Source: Chryseolinea sp. H1M3-3 (GTDB taxonomy: Bacteria; Bacteroidota; Bacteroidia; Cytophagales; Cyclobacteriaceae). Taken from it: 64,000 nt of DNA. Both the position numbers and the translations under genes were made by a program. Of this stretch, positions 1 through 9,186 are shown in pieces (positions within the stretch are counted from its first letter, which is position 1; each line of letters starts with the position of its first letter). Location of the stretch: NCBI RefSeq assembly GCF_029360725.1, contig NZ_JARKMY010000002.1, positions 930,001 to 994,000 on the forward strand, given 5' to 3'. The notes below the pieces were generated by a model, which was given only the letters and a program-made list of their open reading frames with translations, had not been told where the DNA came from and did not search any database.

Positions 1-1
1 C

Positions 2-1000
2 ATTTATCTGGATATTTTGAAGAACCTGGAAACTGCCAACAGTTTATTTGACGATACAAAAGCGCTAACCTATGCCGGTGATCTGGTGTATAATGCCAAC
101 ACTGTGTCGGGTGGGAAGAATGCAGGTATTTTGAAATGGAAGAAATTTGCAAACTCACTTCGCCTCAGACTTTTGTTAAGAATTTCCAAACGCGAGGGAG
201 AGATCAACGTAAGTGAACAGATCAACCAGCTGTTAGCTGATCCCGCTACCTATCCTGTATTCACAAGCACTTCGGATGACGCCATCTTCCGTTACCCTGG
301 TACCTTCCCATATTTCAATCCATACTTTAATGCGCGCACCCTGGATTGGCGCGAGGGTACGTATTTTACAAAGTTTTTCTTGAGTAAGTTAAATGAAGTA
401 CAAGATCCAAGGCGGGCGATATGGGCGCTTCCCGTTAATGTAAATGGCGAAAGTGTATTTCAGGGAATTGAAAGTGGATATCCAACGACACAAGAATATG
501 TCGTTGGAAAGAATTCGAGCTATACTGATGCACTTAAAACGCTACCCCAACTGGGTGTTATGATGACGTACGCTGAAGTATCGTTTATAAAAGCTGAGTT
601 GGCGTTGAAAGGCTACGCTACAGGGAAATCAGCAAAGAGTCACTATGAAGCAGGGATTGCGGCTTCCATCACACAATGGGGTGCTATCATGCCACCCGAT
701 TTTCTGCAACAAGTTGGAATAGCATACGATGAGGCAGCAAGTACGGACGTTCAACTGGAGCAAATCATGCTGCAAAAATATTACGCTTACTTTTTTGTAG
801 ATTATCAATCGTGGTTTGAAAAAAGAAGAACGGGTTATCCTGTTTTGCCACGAGGTACAGGCATTCCTGCTGAAAATAATTTTCCAAGCCGCGTGCCATA
901 TCCTACCTATCTTCAATCACTCAACGCAGAAAGCCTGGATGCAGCAGTGCGTGCAATGGGTGGTGATGATAGTGATGTGAAGGTGTGGTGGGAACAATGA
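2..1000 (+). CDS. SusD/RagB-like outer-membrane lipoprotein, C-terminal part
   Basis: The reading frame is open to the left edge (codons for I-Y-L-D-I precede the first possible TTG at 17), so the gene starts outside the window and this is only its C-terminal ~330 residues. The sequence resembles the SusD-like family: a Trp/Tyr-rich helical body, the segment LRLRLLLRIS, and the late block FVDYQSWFEKRRTGYPVL, which is typical of SusD_2-type proteins. Such lipoproteins sit on the outer face of the outer membrane and cap a SusC-type TonB-dependent channel to bind glycans or peptides. The SusC partner would normally lie just upstream, outside the window. The substrate cannot be inferred. The family call is firm; the subfamily is less so. 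Confidence 0.85.
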   Translation: MYLDILKNLETANSLFDDTKALTYAGDLVYNANTVSGGKNAGILKWKKFANSLRLRLLLRISKREGEINVSEQINQLLADPATYPVFTSTSDDAIFRYPGTFPYFNPYFNARTLDWREGTYFTKFFLSKLNEVQDPRRAIWALPVNVNGESVFQGIESGYPTTQEYVVGKNSSYTDALKTLPQLGVMMTYAEVSFIKAELALKGYATGKSAKSHYEAGIAASITQWGAIMPPDFLQQVGIAYDEAASTDVQLEQIMLQKYYAYFFVDYQSWFEKRRTGYPVLPRGTGIPAENNFPSRVPYPTYLQSLNAESLDAAVRAMGGDDSDVKVWWEQ

Positions 1001-1191
1001 TAAGTTATTTTCGATATTCAGGTTTTTTTCGGTATTCCTTGTTCGAATTATTCCGGTTAAACTAAGCAATAAGATATCAACAAGTAGATATGAATTTCCG
1101 ATGATGAATGTATCACGAATATTGAACAAGTATAATTAACCCTTCACGAGCACAATTTAAAGTGATATATTAATTTTTAAATTGACCTATT

Positions 1192-2721
1192 ATGTATTCG
1201 ATAAAAAATATTCTTCTCTTTTTACTTCTTGTTTCCTCAGCGACACTTTTGGCACAAAAGAAAGATGAAAAGGAATTACGTACGCTGATCGTTTTTTTTG
1301 ATGGCCTGCGTCCGGACTATATCACAGCGGAGGCTATGCCAAACCTGTATGCTTTTTCAAAGGCAGGATGCTATGGTAAACAGCATCACAGTGTTTTTCC
1401 TACCGTTACTCGTGTAAACGCTTCTTCGTATTCTTCCGGCAGTTATCCGGGAACACATGGATTGATGGGCAACACCGTTTACTTCCCAGCTGTTGATTCT
1501 AAAAAAGGATTGAACACCGGCGACTATGCCGATCTGAATAAGATAATGGCAGCAACGAATGGTCACTTGCTGACAGCCGTAACGTTAGGCGAGGTCCTTC
1601 AACAAGCAGGAAAGAAAATGATGGTCTTTAGTTCAGGCTCAACAGGGCAGGCGATGATGCAAAATCACACCGTTAGTGGCGGTGCCGTTGTGAATCCCGG
1701 AATGATTTTGCCGGCTTCATTTAAGGATACGCTCATTCGTGACATCGGGCCGATTCCTGCCAAAGCAAAACCAAATGCAGGTCAGCACAAATGGGTAACC
1801 GATGCATTGATCAAATATGGTCTGACCCTAGATGGTCCGTTGGTAAGTGCCATCTGGTTCTCCGATCCCGACGGTACAGCGCACAGCGATGGGATTGGAG
1901 CAGCTTCATCCATGGAATCTATCAGAATTGTTGATGCAGAGTTTGGACGGATTATGGCCACGCTAAAATCAAAAAATCTGGATAAAAATTTTAACGTCAT
2001 CATTTCAACAGATCATGGTTTTATCACCAATATTGGAAAAGAAGGACTGACAGAATTTCTGATCAGCAACGGATTCAAAAAAGACAAAGAAAGTGAAGAT
2101 GTGGTGGTCGCTGAGGGTGCTATCTATGTAAAAGATCACAATATCGATGTCATCAAGAAAATCGTTTCCGCATTACAAGCCCAGGAATGGGTTGGCCCGC
2201 TGTTTACCAAAGGAAAAAATGCTGGTGACACGAAAGGTATTGTAGCCGGGACTTTATCGTTCGAATCAATTCACTGGAATCACCCTGAACGTTCAGCGGA
2301 TATCCTTGTGGATGAGAATTGGGATGACCGTAAAAATGAAATGGGATATGCAGGCACCAGTTATTCGCGTGGTGTAGCCGGCCACGGCGGACTAAGCCCT
2401 TACGAAGTAGACATTGCTTTGTTAGCCAGTGGCCCAAGCTTTAAGAAAAACTTTGAAAGTGTATTGCCTACTTCTAATGTCGATATTGTCCCTACGATCT
2501 TATCAATACACAATATCGCTATTCCTGAAAAGATGAATGGAAGGGTAGTTACAGAGTTGCTGGCTGAAAATAAAAGCGAAAAGATGCAACCAAAAAAGGA
2601 AATCATAAAGACGAGTACTGTCTTTTCGGGTGGTACCTATAACCTTACATTAGAACGTACGATCCTAGGCAAATACAAGTATGTGGATTTTGCCAAGGTT
2701 GAAAGAGTTTTAAATAAGTGA
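1192..2721 (+). CDS. Secreted nucleotide pyrophosphatase/phosphodiesterase-like (alkaline phosphatase superfamily) protein
   Basis: 509 residues beginning with a clear export signal (hydrophobic LLFLLLVSSATLLA, then Q), so it probably acts in the periplasm or outside the cell. Alkaline phosphatase superfamily metal-site motifs are in order: an N-terminal Asp in FFDGLRPDY, a nucleophile Thr in FPTVTRVNAS, Asp/His in SDPDGTAHSDG, DH in STDHGF, and a last His in GHGGLSPYE. This order is characteristic of the type I phosphodiesterase/NPP branch, which hydrolyses phosphodiester or pyrophosphate bonds with two Zn ions. The gene stands alone, 190 bp after the SusD-like gene, and ends at a strong terminator. 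It may serve phosphate or nucleotide scavenging; the substrate is unknown. Confidence 0.85.
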   Translation: MYSIKNILLFLLLVSSATLLAQKKDEKELRTLIVFFDGLRPDYITAEAMPNLYAFSKAGCYGKQHHSVFPTVTRVNASSYSSGSYPGTHGLMGNTVYFPAVDSKKGLNTGDYADLNKIMAATNGHLLTAVTLGEVLQQAGKKMMVFSSGSTGQAMMQNHTVSGGAVVNPGMILPASFKDTLIRDIGPIPAKAKPNAGQHKWVTDALIKYGLTLDGPLVSAIWFSDPDGTAHSDGIGAASSMESIRIVDAEFGRIMATLKSKNLDKNFNVIISTDHGFITNIGKEGLTEFLISNGFKKDKESEDVVVAEGAIYVKDHNIDVIKKIVSALQAQEWVGPLFTKGKNAGDTKGIVAGTLSFESIHWNHPERSADILVDENWDDRKNEMGYAGTSYSRGVAGHGGLSPYEVDIALLASGPSFKKNFESVLPTSNVDIVPTILSIHNIAIPEKMNGRVVTELLAENKSEKMQPKKEIIKTSTVFSGGTYNLTLERTILGKYKYVDFAKVERVLNK

Positions 2722-2751
2722 GTTATCTAGCGATATTGAATGGATGATGAA

Positions 2752-2785
2752 AAAAGCCCGGCGTTTAACACCGGGCTTTTTTTAT
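2752..2785. terminator. Bidirectional intrinsic terminator
   Basis: A perfect 10-bp stem AAAAGCCCGG / CCGGGCTTTT (2752-2761 and 2771-2780) with a 9-nt loop, followed by T's on the plus strand and preceded by A's. It lies between two convergent genes (stops at 2721 and 2804) and can end transcription from both sides. Confidence 0.9.
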
Positions 2786-2803
2786 GATTGCAGATAAAAA
2801 ATC

Positions 2804-5125
2804 TTAGCAATGCCCGGCCTCACGGTCGTCACCTTCTTCTACAACTCTAATCCATACACCAGTTTTAACTTCTCCACCAGCTCCATCAGGCATACTCATG
2901 ATAATGCGATGTGTGCCTGGGATCAGATCATTCTTTGACATCTGATTTCCCGCACCTAAGTATCCTTGAATGTTTGAATGCCAGCTGATCTCATCAAAAC
3001 CACATGGATCATGATCCGGTGAGTAACCTCCACCAAGAAATGAGATCGAAGTTCCTGCAGTGAACGTTTCTCCGTCCTGGGGTGAATACAGGAAAGCTTT
3101 TCGCGGTTTAACCGGCACTTCAAAGGGTTCTGTTTGTACAGACACCTTTTGTAATCCAGAAGCAATTACTTCAAGGCGACATTCTTTGCCGCCAGGAAGC
3201 AAGTCAAGATTTACGAGGTGACTTGCATTTTTTACGTCTGTGGCAATCGCCTGCCATGTTTTACCGTTGTCGTTCGAGTAACGGATCATCGTAGGTTGTT
3301 CTGCGTTTTCAGCTTCTGTATTCCATTTCAAATGCATCAAGTCCCCATTCCGTTGCACCCGGCTAATGTTGTCAAGTTTAATCTTTGATTTCTTTTTCTC
3401 GGTCTTAATCGTGTCAATTACTTTGCCATTTCGAATGACAGAGAAACCACTGAAATCTTTTGTCCAAGGTATCAGTTCATGATAATCAATAAATGCATTT
3501 TCCTCGTCCTGGTATGGATTGTGTCGATGACAACGATGGGTACCCACCACTTCCCCATTTGCGCCATGGATGTCTAATAATATAGCATCGGTAATTGGAG
3601 CATTGTCATATCTACTAACGTTATCCACTATATACGATGACAAGAGTTCGACCTTGCCATCTCTGTACACCCGGAAATTGGCAATGACTACGATCGCGAC
3701 GATGGTGATGATATCGCCAGTGCCGTCAGACGCAACAATTGTATTTAACATGCGCTGATAGTGATAAGGAGATATCCATGTATTGGTTGGAAAAAGTACA
3801 TCCATACCGTCCCCGTAACTCATCAGGTCGACGCTATTGGCCGGATCAAAAAGGGTCATCCTGCTGGTATTCAACCCGAACTCACCAATGCTTCCAAATG
3901 GGAAGGTGCCCTCTTTGTATTTCGGATAATTTGTTTCGTATGGGCCGGCGGCACCAGTGCCATCATCCAAATGGAGCAACGTCAATGCATGTGCCAACTC
4001 ATGGGATAGAGCACGCGTGTCATCTTTCGCTGCGATGGCAATGCCTGGCCTGCCAATACCGCGCTGACCGATACCCAATTGGCCTGCAAGATTTGTAGGT
4101 AACAATCCCACATAAATGGCGCGGATTGTAGATGCTGAACGCAGATTGGCAATAAAGTTTATAAGACTATCCCAGCCACTTCCTTTTTTTCCACTTTCAA
4201 TCTGCATGTCATCACCCCAGGGTGTTACGGTACATGGACCAAAATCAAAGCCTTGAATAGGAAACATCGGAAGAAACCGGCTTAACGATGTAGGAAGGTC
4301 AGTACCCAGTGGCGCTGGCAAGTTAAAATTGGGACCTGCATAATTTATCATCACACCACAAACTTTTAAATGAGGAACATTGCGAAACCTGGCGTAGAAT
4401 GTTTCACTGGTGCTGCTGAAGTGCATTAACGAGCCATCGATGTTTATTCCAATGCCTACGAGCGGGGAGGTATAGGCGATGTCAAATGCCCTGACTTGAA
4501 ATGTTCTCTCCCCATGACACAACGCTGCGGGTATTCTAAAGTTCAGCGTATGATTTAAATTGGACCGTCTGATCAGGGTCTTGTCTCGCGGCGGTATAGG
4601 CCCGTTCAAAGGCGTAAATTCCTTACCGGCAAAACGGACTCGGCCGGTCACCAAATTTGGAACGTAACCAGCCATTCCGGGTCTTTTGTCTACATATACC
4701 CTGATGATCAAATCCTTGTTTGCAACGAGTGGAACGGAGTTGTCGTCCGCCGCACCGCTGCTTAAGTTATCAAAGTTGCAGAATTGCGTTGACTGTGTTA
4801 ATTCCACATGTGCGATTCTGATACCGGCTGGCAGACGATACTTTCCGGTGATGATGTCTTTGATCTTTTCGAGCTCATCTTTAAGTATCAGCTCTCCAGG
4901 CAGACCGGGAGGAATGACGGGTTCGCCACCAGGGCCGAAGGATAATTCCTTTAATTGTTGAGTGATATCCTCTTGAAGACCTTTAGCCAATTCAATTTTT
5001 TCTTCTAGGCCAGGAGGGAGTTGTGGTATTTCATAATTGCCACCAAAATTTTCGCCGCGGTTTAAGGCAGGCGGTTCTTTGACCGGCGCTGCACCATTTG
5101 TTCTGTTGTTGTCGGAGGTTTTCAT
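2804..5125 (-). CDS. Metzincin-like zinc metalloprotease-domain protein, no visible signal peptide
   Basis: 773 residues from the ATG at 5125. The frame is open 38 codons further, to 5239, but that extension looks non-coding. The N-terminus (~100 residues) is Pro/Gly/Glu-rich and has no signal peptide. Next comes a beta-rich block with HVELTQSTQ and NSVPLVANKDLIIRVYVD, a pattern I associate with large secreted peptidase-like proteins. At about residues 375-385 is HELAHALTLLH, an exact HExxHxxxxxH zinc site. The C-terminal third carries fibronectin/Ig-like strands (RYSNDNGKTW and similar), probably binding modules. It is transcribed toward the shared terminator and is separate from the operon to its right. 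The zinc motif is certain; the substrate, cell location and family name are not. Confidence 0.7.
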   Translation of the reverse strand: MKTSDNNRTNGAAPVKEPPALNRGENFGGNYEIPQLPPGLEEKIELAKGLQEDITQQLKELSFGPGGEPVIPPGLPGELILKDELEKIKDIITGKYRLPAGIRIAHVELTQSTQFCNFDNLSSGAADDNSVPLVANKDLIIRVYVDKRPGMAGYVPNLVTGRVRFAGKEFTPLNGPIPPRDKTLIRRSNLNHTLNFRIPAALCHGERTFQVRAFDIAYTSPLVGIGINIDGSLMHFSSTSETFYARFRNVPHLKVCGVMINYAGPNFNLPAPLGTDLPTSLSRFLPMFPIQGFDFGPCTVTPWGDDMQIESGKKGSGWDSLINFIANLRSASTIRAIYVGLLPTNLAGQLGIGQRGIGRPGIAIAAKDDTRALSHELAHALTLLHLDDGTGAAGPYETNYPKYKEGTFPFGSIGEFGLNTSRMTLFDPANSVDLMSYGDGMDVLFPTNTWISPYHYQRMLNTIVASDGTGDIITIVAIVVIANFRVYRDGKVELLSSYIVDNVSRYDNAPITDAILLDIHGANGEVVGTHRCHRHNPYQDEENAFIDYHELIPWTKDFSGFSVIRNGKVIDTIKTEKKKSKIKLDNISRVQRNGDLMHLKWNTEAENAEQPTMIRYSNDNGKTWQAIATDVKNASHLVNLDLLPGGKECRLEVIASGLQKVSVQTEPFEVPVKPRKAFLYSPQDGETFTAGTSISFLGGGYSPDHDPCGFDEISWHSNIQGYLGAGNQMSKNDLIPGTHRIIMSMPDGAGGEVKTGVWIRVVEEGDDREAGHC

Positions 5126-5243
5126 AATACTAATGGTTAACTGAATGAAATATTTTTTTGTGTAGATAGGCATCACGTTACATGAGACCTGATCTTCAAT
5201 TGCATTGTAAATGTAGCGGATAGAGGAAGGGGGGCGCAATCAC

Positions 5244-5405
5244 CTATTTGGGTATCATTGATTTCAGGGAGTTGGTTCGGGTACCATTTTTTAATGGCCG
5301 TGGGAACTTATCTGCAAGTGCGGCAAGCCCTAAAAAAAATGCGATGATGCCGTCGAACGGAATACAGGCGCGAATGCCGATGAAGATTATCCAAAGGCGT
5401 GACAC
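5244..5405 (-). CDS. Possible small membrane ORF or gene remnant
   Basis: Within the 385-bp gap 5126-5510 the minus strand has an open frame (GTG at 5405, stop at 5244) encoding about 53 residues: RLWIIFIGIRACIPFDG, one hydrophobic stretch (IIAFFLGLAALA), then a basic tail. The protein-like pattern suggests either a tiny membrane protein or the remnant of a longer gene, because the frame continues upstream to a stop without an ATG. No homologue is recognised. Nothing else is seen in the gap. Confidence 0.2.
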   Translation of the reverse strand: MSRLWIIFIGIRACIPFDGIIAFFLGLAALADKFPRPLKNGTRTNSLKSMIPK

Positions 5406-5510
5406 CCGTCTGACTTGCTTCGCGGGAAGATGTGACTACACCTCCCACTTGCTGCACACAGTGGGTTTGTGTCTGAAATAAAATATCTGATTCAACTGTT
5501 AGAACAAGGC

Positions 5511-6401
5511 CTAAAACGACGGCCAGTAGACGCCAATCTTTTTCTTAAGAAACGTTACACTTCTTTCAAGCTGTTCCATGCCCTCAATACCGTCTTCGAT
5601 GCTGATCCAGCCATCAAAGCCGACACGTTTCAGTTCTTTGAAGATAGCATCATAGTCATTCAGGCCTTTGCCGATTTCGCCATGACGAAGACGTTTGGCG
5701 TATCCTGCTGAGCCACCTTCTTCGCGACGAAGGTCTTCTATGGTACCTTCGATGAGATAACGATCGCTTGCATGCATGGTCACAACACGATGTGATATGC
5801 GCTTTAATAACTCAAGTGGATCTTCACCTGCAATGTATGTATTGCTGGGATCATAGTTTACACCAAAGTTTGGATGATGAATGCTGTCTACAAGTTTGAC
5901 GAAGACTTCCATCTTTTGTGCGAACTCCGGATATTCCCAAAAATCGTCTTTGTAGTGATTCTCAAGGATGAGTGTAATGTTGCGTTCCTGCGCGTAGGGG
6001 AGACAAGCTTCAATACATTCGGCAGCAAGATTGACACCTTGATCCAAAGTTAATTCAGGTCTTCGTTGTCCGGAAAGAACACGGCAATACGAACCGCCCA
6101 ACGTATGGGTCATATCAATCCAGCGTTTCTGTTTGGCAATTTCTTTTTGACGAAAACCAGGATCAGGGTGTGTGAAATCAGGCGAGCAGCACATCATGGG
6201 TATAACCCTGCCTTGATCTTCAACCTGCTTTCTGAATTTTTTCCAGTTGGCTTCGTCGGACATTTCTAAAAAACCGGCGTACCATTCCAGTCCGTCAACG
6301 TCAAGCTTACACGCAAGGTCAATCCATTGCGAAACTTTCATGGTTCCGTCTTTACAAAGCGCCTGCATAAAGGCTTTCGGAAATGCAGCTAATCGTGGCA
6401 T
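5511..6401 (-). CDS. Sugar phosphate isomerase/epimerase (xylose isomerase-like TIM barrel)
   Basis: 296 residues of the AP-endonuclease-2/xylose-isomerase-like TIM-barrel family, full length. Likely metal/catalytic residues are seen in LILENHY (Glu), FGVNYDPSNTYIAG (Asp), TMHASDRY (His/Asp) and ISIEDGIEG (Glu), the usual order of metal ligands at strand ends. It is the third gene of a minus-strand operon with an SDR (31 bp gap) and an MDR alcohol dehydrogenase, so it probably isomerises a keto-sugar or polyol product made by those dehydrogenases. The family is clear; the sugar is not. Cytoplasmic, with no signal peptide. Confidence 0.85.
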   Translation of the reverse strand: MPRLAAFPKAFMQALCKDGTMKVSQWIDLACKLDVDGLEWYAGFLEMSDEANWKKFRKQVEDQGRVIPMMCCSPDFTHPDPGFRQKEIAKQKRWIDMTHTLGGSYCRVLSGQRRPELTLDQGVNLAAECIEACLPYAQERNITLILENHYKDDFWEYPEFAQKMEVFVKLVDSIHHPNFGVNYDPSNTYIAGEDPLELLKRISHRVVTMHASDRYLIEGTIEDLRREEGGSAGYAKRLRHGEIGKGLNDYDAIFKELKRVGFDGWISIEDGIEGMEQLERSVTFLKKKIGVYWPSF

Positions 6402-6432
6402 TCGTTATTAGGGGTTGTGAGTTTGTTTTATA

Positions 6433-7230
6433 TTAAGAAGCAGAAATAGTAGTCTCATCTTTTGGAGGATTGCGACCAATGAAGGGGTGTTGTTCCAGGT
6501 CGACCACCTGACCACTGATGGGGCCGCTTTCATCCGCAAGCCAGTAAATTGCAGCGGCGGCAATTTCTGCCGGTTTCAGGATTCGCCCCGCAGGCGCGTA
6601 AACTTTTGGAACTTTTTTATACCAATCTGCGGGTAGCCCATGCGATTTCTTGCGTTCTTCTTCTGTCTCTGTAAGTACCCAACCTGGATTAATCTGGTTG
6701 ACCCGCACGCCGTCTTCGCGATGAAGTGTATCCCCCAGGTTGCGTGTCATGGTCATGAGTGCTCCTTTGGAGACACTGTAGGCAAATAAATTGGGTTCAC
6801 CAGACCAGGCATTTACAGAACCGATATTAAGAACACAGCCGCGTGTCTGGCGAAGGTGTGGAAGCGCTGCTTTGATCAGGGAGAATGGAGCAAGTGTGTT
6901 CACCTCCATCACGTTTCGGAAAAATGCAAGATCTGTGGTGTGGATGTTTGATGAAACAACAGCGGCAGCATTGTTGACGATAGCATCCAATTTTCCAAAA
7001 GCTTGTAGGGCAAGTTCTACCAGTCGCTGTGCGACACCTTCATTGCTGATATCCTCAATGTGTAGTATAGCTTTATCGTTGCCCAGGTTTTCTACTACAT
7101 TCTCGCCCCAATCTTTCTCCAGGCCATGAATGACTACCCGTGCACCTTCCTTAACACAAGCTGTTGCAATAGCTTTACCAATACCCGTCGTACTGCCGGT
7201 TATAATAATGACTTTACCCAAAAGGCGCAT
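6433..7230 (-). CDS. SDR-family NAD(P)-dependent oxidoreductase
   Basis: 265 residues, a classical short-chain dehydrogenase. The N-terminal Rossmann motif is TGSTTGIG, followed by NNAAAV, the catalytic Ser in LNIGSVNAW, and YSVSK (Tyr-x3-Lys). The C-terminal end GQVVDLEQH is like many sugar/polyol SDRs. Only 3 bp separate its start from the stop of the upstream alcohol dehydrogenase, so the two are co-transcribed. It probably oxidises a hydroxyl of a sugar acid or polyol intermediate in the same pathway. Start at 7230 (MRLLGKVIIITG) is the natural SDR start. Confidence 0.9.
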   Translation of the reverse strand: MRLLGKVIIITGSTTGIGKAIATACVKEGARVVIHGLEKDWGENVVENLGNDKAILHIEDISNEGVAQRLVELALQAFGKLDAIVNNAAAVVSSNIHTTDLAFFRNVMEVNTLAPFSLIKAALPHLRQTRGCVLNIGSVNAWSGEPNLFAYSVSKGALMTMTRNLGDTLHREDGVRVNQINPGWVLTETEEERKKSHGLPADWYKKVPKVYAPAGRILKPAEIAAAAIYWLADESGPISGQVVDLEQHPFIGRNPPKDETTISAS

Positions 7231-7233
7231 GGA

Positions 7234-8268
7234 CTAAACGGGTTTAAGCACGCTTTTAATGACTTCTCCTTTGTGCATTTTCTCAAACGCTTCATGCCAT
7301 TCGGTGATGGGCCACACACCACCAATGATGGGTTTCACATCAAGCTTGCCTGTAGCAAGTAAAGCGATCACACGTTCCCATGTTGGCCAGTTGTGGCTGA
7401 AGCTTCCCTGAAGCGTAACGTTTTTTTGTACGAGGGGATCCAACGAAAATCCAATCGGCTGGGGTCCCCAACCGACTTTGGTAATTTGTCCGTTAGGTCG
7501 AACAAGTTCCAAAGCAATTTTGAGGGTAGCACTTACTCCTGCAGCATCAATGATGCAGTCTGCACCAAGTCCGTCACGCTCCCTGGCCCATGATGTTGCA
7601 TCACCAATGATTACATCGCATCCATATTGTTTTGCAGTGGCCAAACGGTGTTTGTCGGCTTCTAATCCAACAATGGCAACATCAGCACCACAAAGTTTTG
7701 CCACGGCAGCACACAAAATACCGATGGTTCCAGGCCCTAACACAATCACACGATCTCCAGGTTTAAGGCGGGTGTTTTGAGCAACAGAGTTGAATGCAAC
7801 ACAACAAGGTTCTGTCAGGCAAGCTTGTTCAAACGCAAGATTATCCGGGACGCGATGCAGGCAACGTGCAGGTACGCGTACATATCGCGTCATTGCGCCG
7901 TTTACACCATAGCCAAATCCTTTTCGTGTAGGGTCCAAGTTGTATAGACCAGTCCGGCACATTGGATTGTTGGCATCAATAACAGCAGCGGTTTCGCTTA
8001 CAACACGGTCACCAGCTTTCCAACCGACGACTGCCTTTCCGAATTCGACAATATGTCCTCCGAATTCGTGACCCAATACCACGGGATAGTTTACAGGCCA
8101 GCTATGATCGGATGTCCATTGATGCAAATCACTGCCACACACGCCTACATTGGCTACTTCCAATAAAATATCGTCGTCACCAAAAGTAGGCATCGGGATT
8201 TCCCGAATTTCAACGGAGCCTTTTTCGGGTGCAAAGTTCACTACTGCTGCTGATTTCATAGTTGTCAT
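7234..8268 (-). CDS. Zinc-type medium-chain alcohol/polyol dehydrogenase (MDR)
   Basis: 344 residues with the MDR layout: catalytic-zinc motifs GVCGSDLHQW and GHEFGGHIVEFG, then the cofactor-binding VLGPGTIGIL. It resembles the sorbitol/threonine/L-idonate dehydrogenase branch. The lobe that usually carries four structural-zinc cysteines reads NPMCRTGLYNLD, with only one Cys, so the structural zinc is probably absent. The Met codon three codons in (8259) is an alternative start. It is the first gene of a three-gene operon with the SDR and TIM-barrel proteins and probably starts the pathway by oxidising a polyol or sugar. Confidence 0.85.
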   Translation of the reverse strand: MTTMKSAAVVNFAPEKGSVEIREIPMPTFGDDDILLEVANVGVCGSDLHQWTSDHSWPVNYPVVLGHEFGGHIVEFGKAVVGWKAGDRVVSETAAVIDANNPMCRTGLYNLDPTRKGFGYGVNGAMTRYVRVPARCLHRVPDNLAFEQACLTEPCCVAFNSVAQNTRLKPGDRVIVLGPGTIGILCAAVAKLCGADVAIVGLEADKHRLATAKQYGCDVIIGDATSWARERDGLGADCIIDAAGVSATLKIALELVRPNGQITKVGWGPQPIGFSLDPLVQKNVTLQGSFSHNWPTWERVIALLATGKLDVKPIIGGVWPITEWHEAFEKMHKGEVIKSVLKPV

Positions 8269-8469
8269 TGGTTATAGCGACCAAGTAAAGAATTTTAAGT
8301 AATACAAAAAAAGTACTATGAGGAAATTGTATGAAAGTTGTTCGTGATCCAGTTAATCGTGTTACATAGAGATAAGTTGTATCTCAAATTGCGAAATTTT
8401 AAGCCACGAAAACGAACATTGCGTGTATTGTAATGGAATTCTTAATGTCGGTTGTGCCTTTTTGACGAT

Positions 8470-8728
8470 TGAAGTCCTGCGTCAGTGATGGCGGTCTTTC
8501 AGCCTACAATTCACTAGTGTAATTTTTTTTATATCAAACAGTTGATATCGCTATTCCTGATATTATACAGGGCATTGCGTTTCGATGGGCCGACACAAAA
8601 ATTTGGACACAAACCTTTCAGAGCCGGTACCTAAGGGAACTGTGCGCAGGCCAGAAAGGCCGCAATCATCTGCACAGGACTTTAGCCCTGCGTCTGAGGC
8701 AAGCAGAAAATCTCAAGGAAGGGGCGGT
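8470..8728. repeat. Degenerate REP-type repeat, left flank of the transposase
   Basis: This ~260-bp segment is a diverged direct copy of 9694-9960, starting with TGAAGTCCTGCG and ending just before the transposase stop codon. It contains imperfect short hairpins (GGCCAGAAAGGCC and GCACAGG...CCTGCG). Such palindromes are usual substrates of RAYT transposases. The stretch 8269-8469 between the dehydrogenase and this repeat holds nothing I can name apart from that operon's promoter region. Confidence 0.75.
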
Positions 8729-8733
8729 GATAA

Positions 8734-9186
8734 TTAGTCCCATACATATCGCTCATCATATACAACATTATATTTTTTTAAAAACATACGGTATTCATCC
8801 TGAAAGGTCCTCTTTTGGTGATGTTCATGTTGATCTTTAATATAGATTTTTACCAGATCGATCTCGGACGGATTTACCGAAAAAGCACCATAACCATCTT
8901 GCCAATAAAAATTCTTAAGCGATTCGTCTTTCGTTTTAATCCACCTCGAAGAATGAGCTTTTAACTCTCCCATTAACTCGACCAATGATATTTTTTTTGA
9001 AAGCAAACACAAGATGTGAATATGATCAGTGTATCCGCCGATGATAATAGGATTACATTCAAGTCGGTTACATATCCCAGCTAAATATCTATGAATTTCA
9101 TCTTCAAAATTTTTTGATATGATGTGTTGGCGGTGCTTGGTGGAAAAAATGATGTGGATATAATTTTTGACGAGTGATTGCGCCAT
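8734..9186 (-). CDS. REP-associated tyrosine transposase (Y1/HUH, IS200-like)
   Basis: 150 residues from the ATG at 9186 (MAQSLVKNYIHIIFSTK, the usual start of this family; the frame runs 7 codons further, to 9207). It has the HUH nuclease pair in GGYTDHIHIL and a putative catalytic Tyr in VKIYIKDQHEHHQ, near the usual family length. Proteins of this group cut single-stranded DNA at REP hairpins and are generally single-copy and domesticated. It is embedded in hairpin-containing repeats on both sides, which fits a RAYT. The frame is intact, so the enzyme may be active. Confidence 0.9.
   Translation of the reverse strand: MAQSLVKNYIHIIFSTKHRQHIISKNFEDEIHRYLAGICNRLECNPIIIGGYTDHIHILCLLSKKISLVELMGELKAHSSRWIKTKDESLKNFYWQDGYGAFSVNPSEIDLVKIYIKDQHEHHQKRTFQDEYRMFLKKYNVVYDERYVWD

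Noticed and set aside
3739-4098. Plus-strand open frame of 119 codons within the metzincin gene
   Set aside because: Antisense to a gene with a clear zinc motif; the translated peptide is Cys/His-rich by chance and has no domain pattern.
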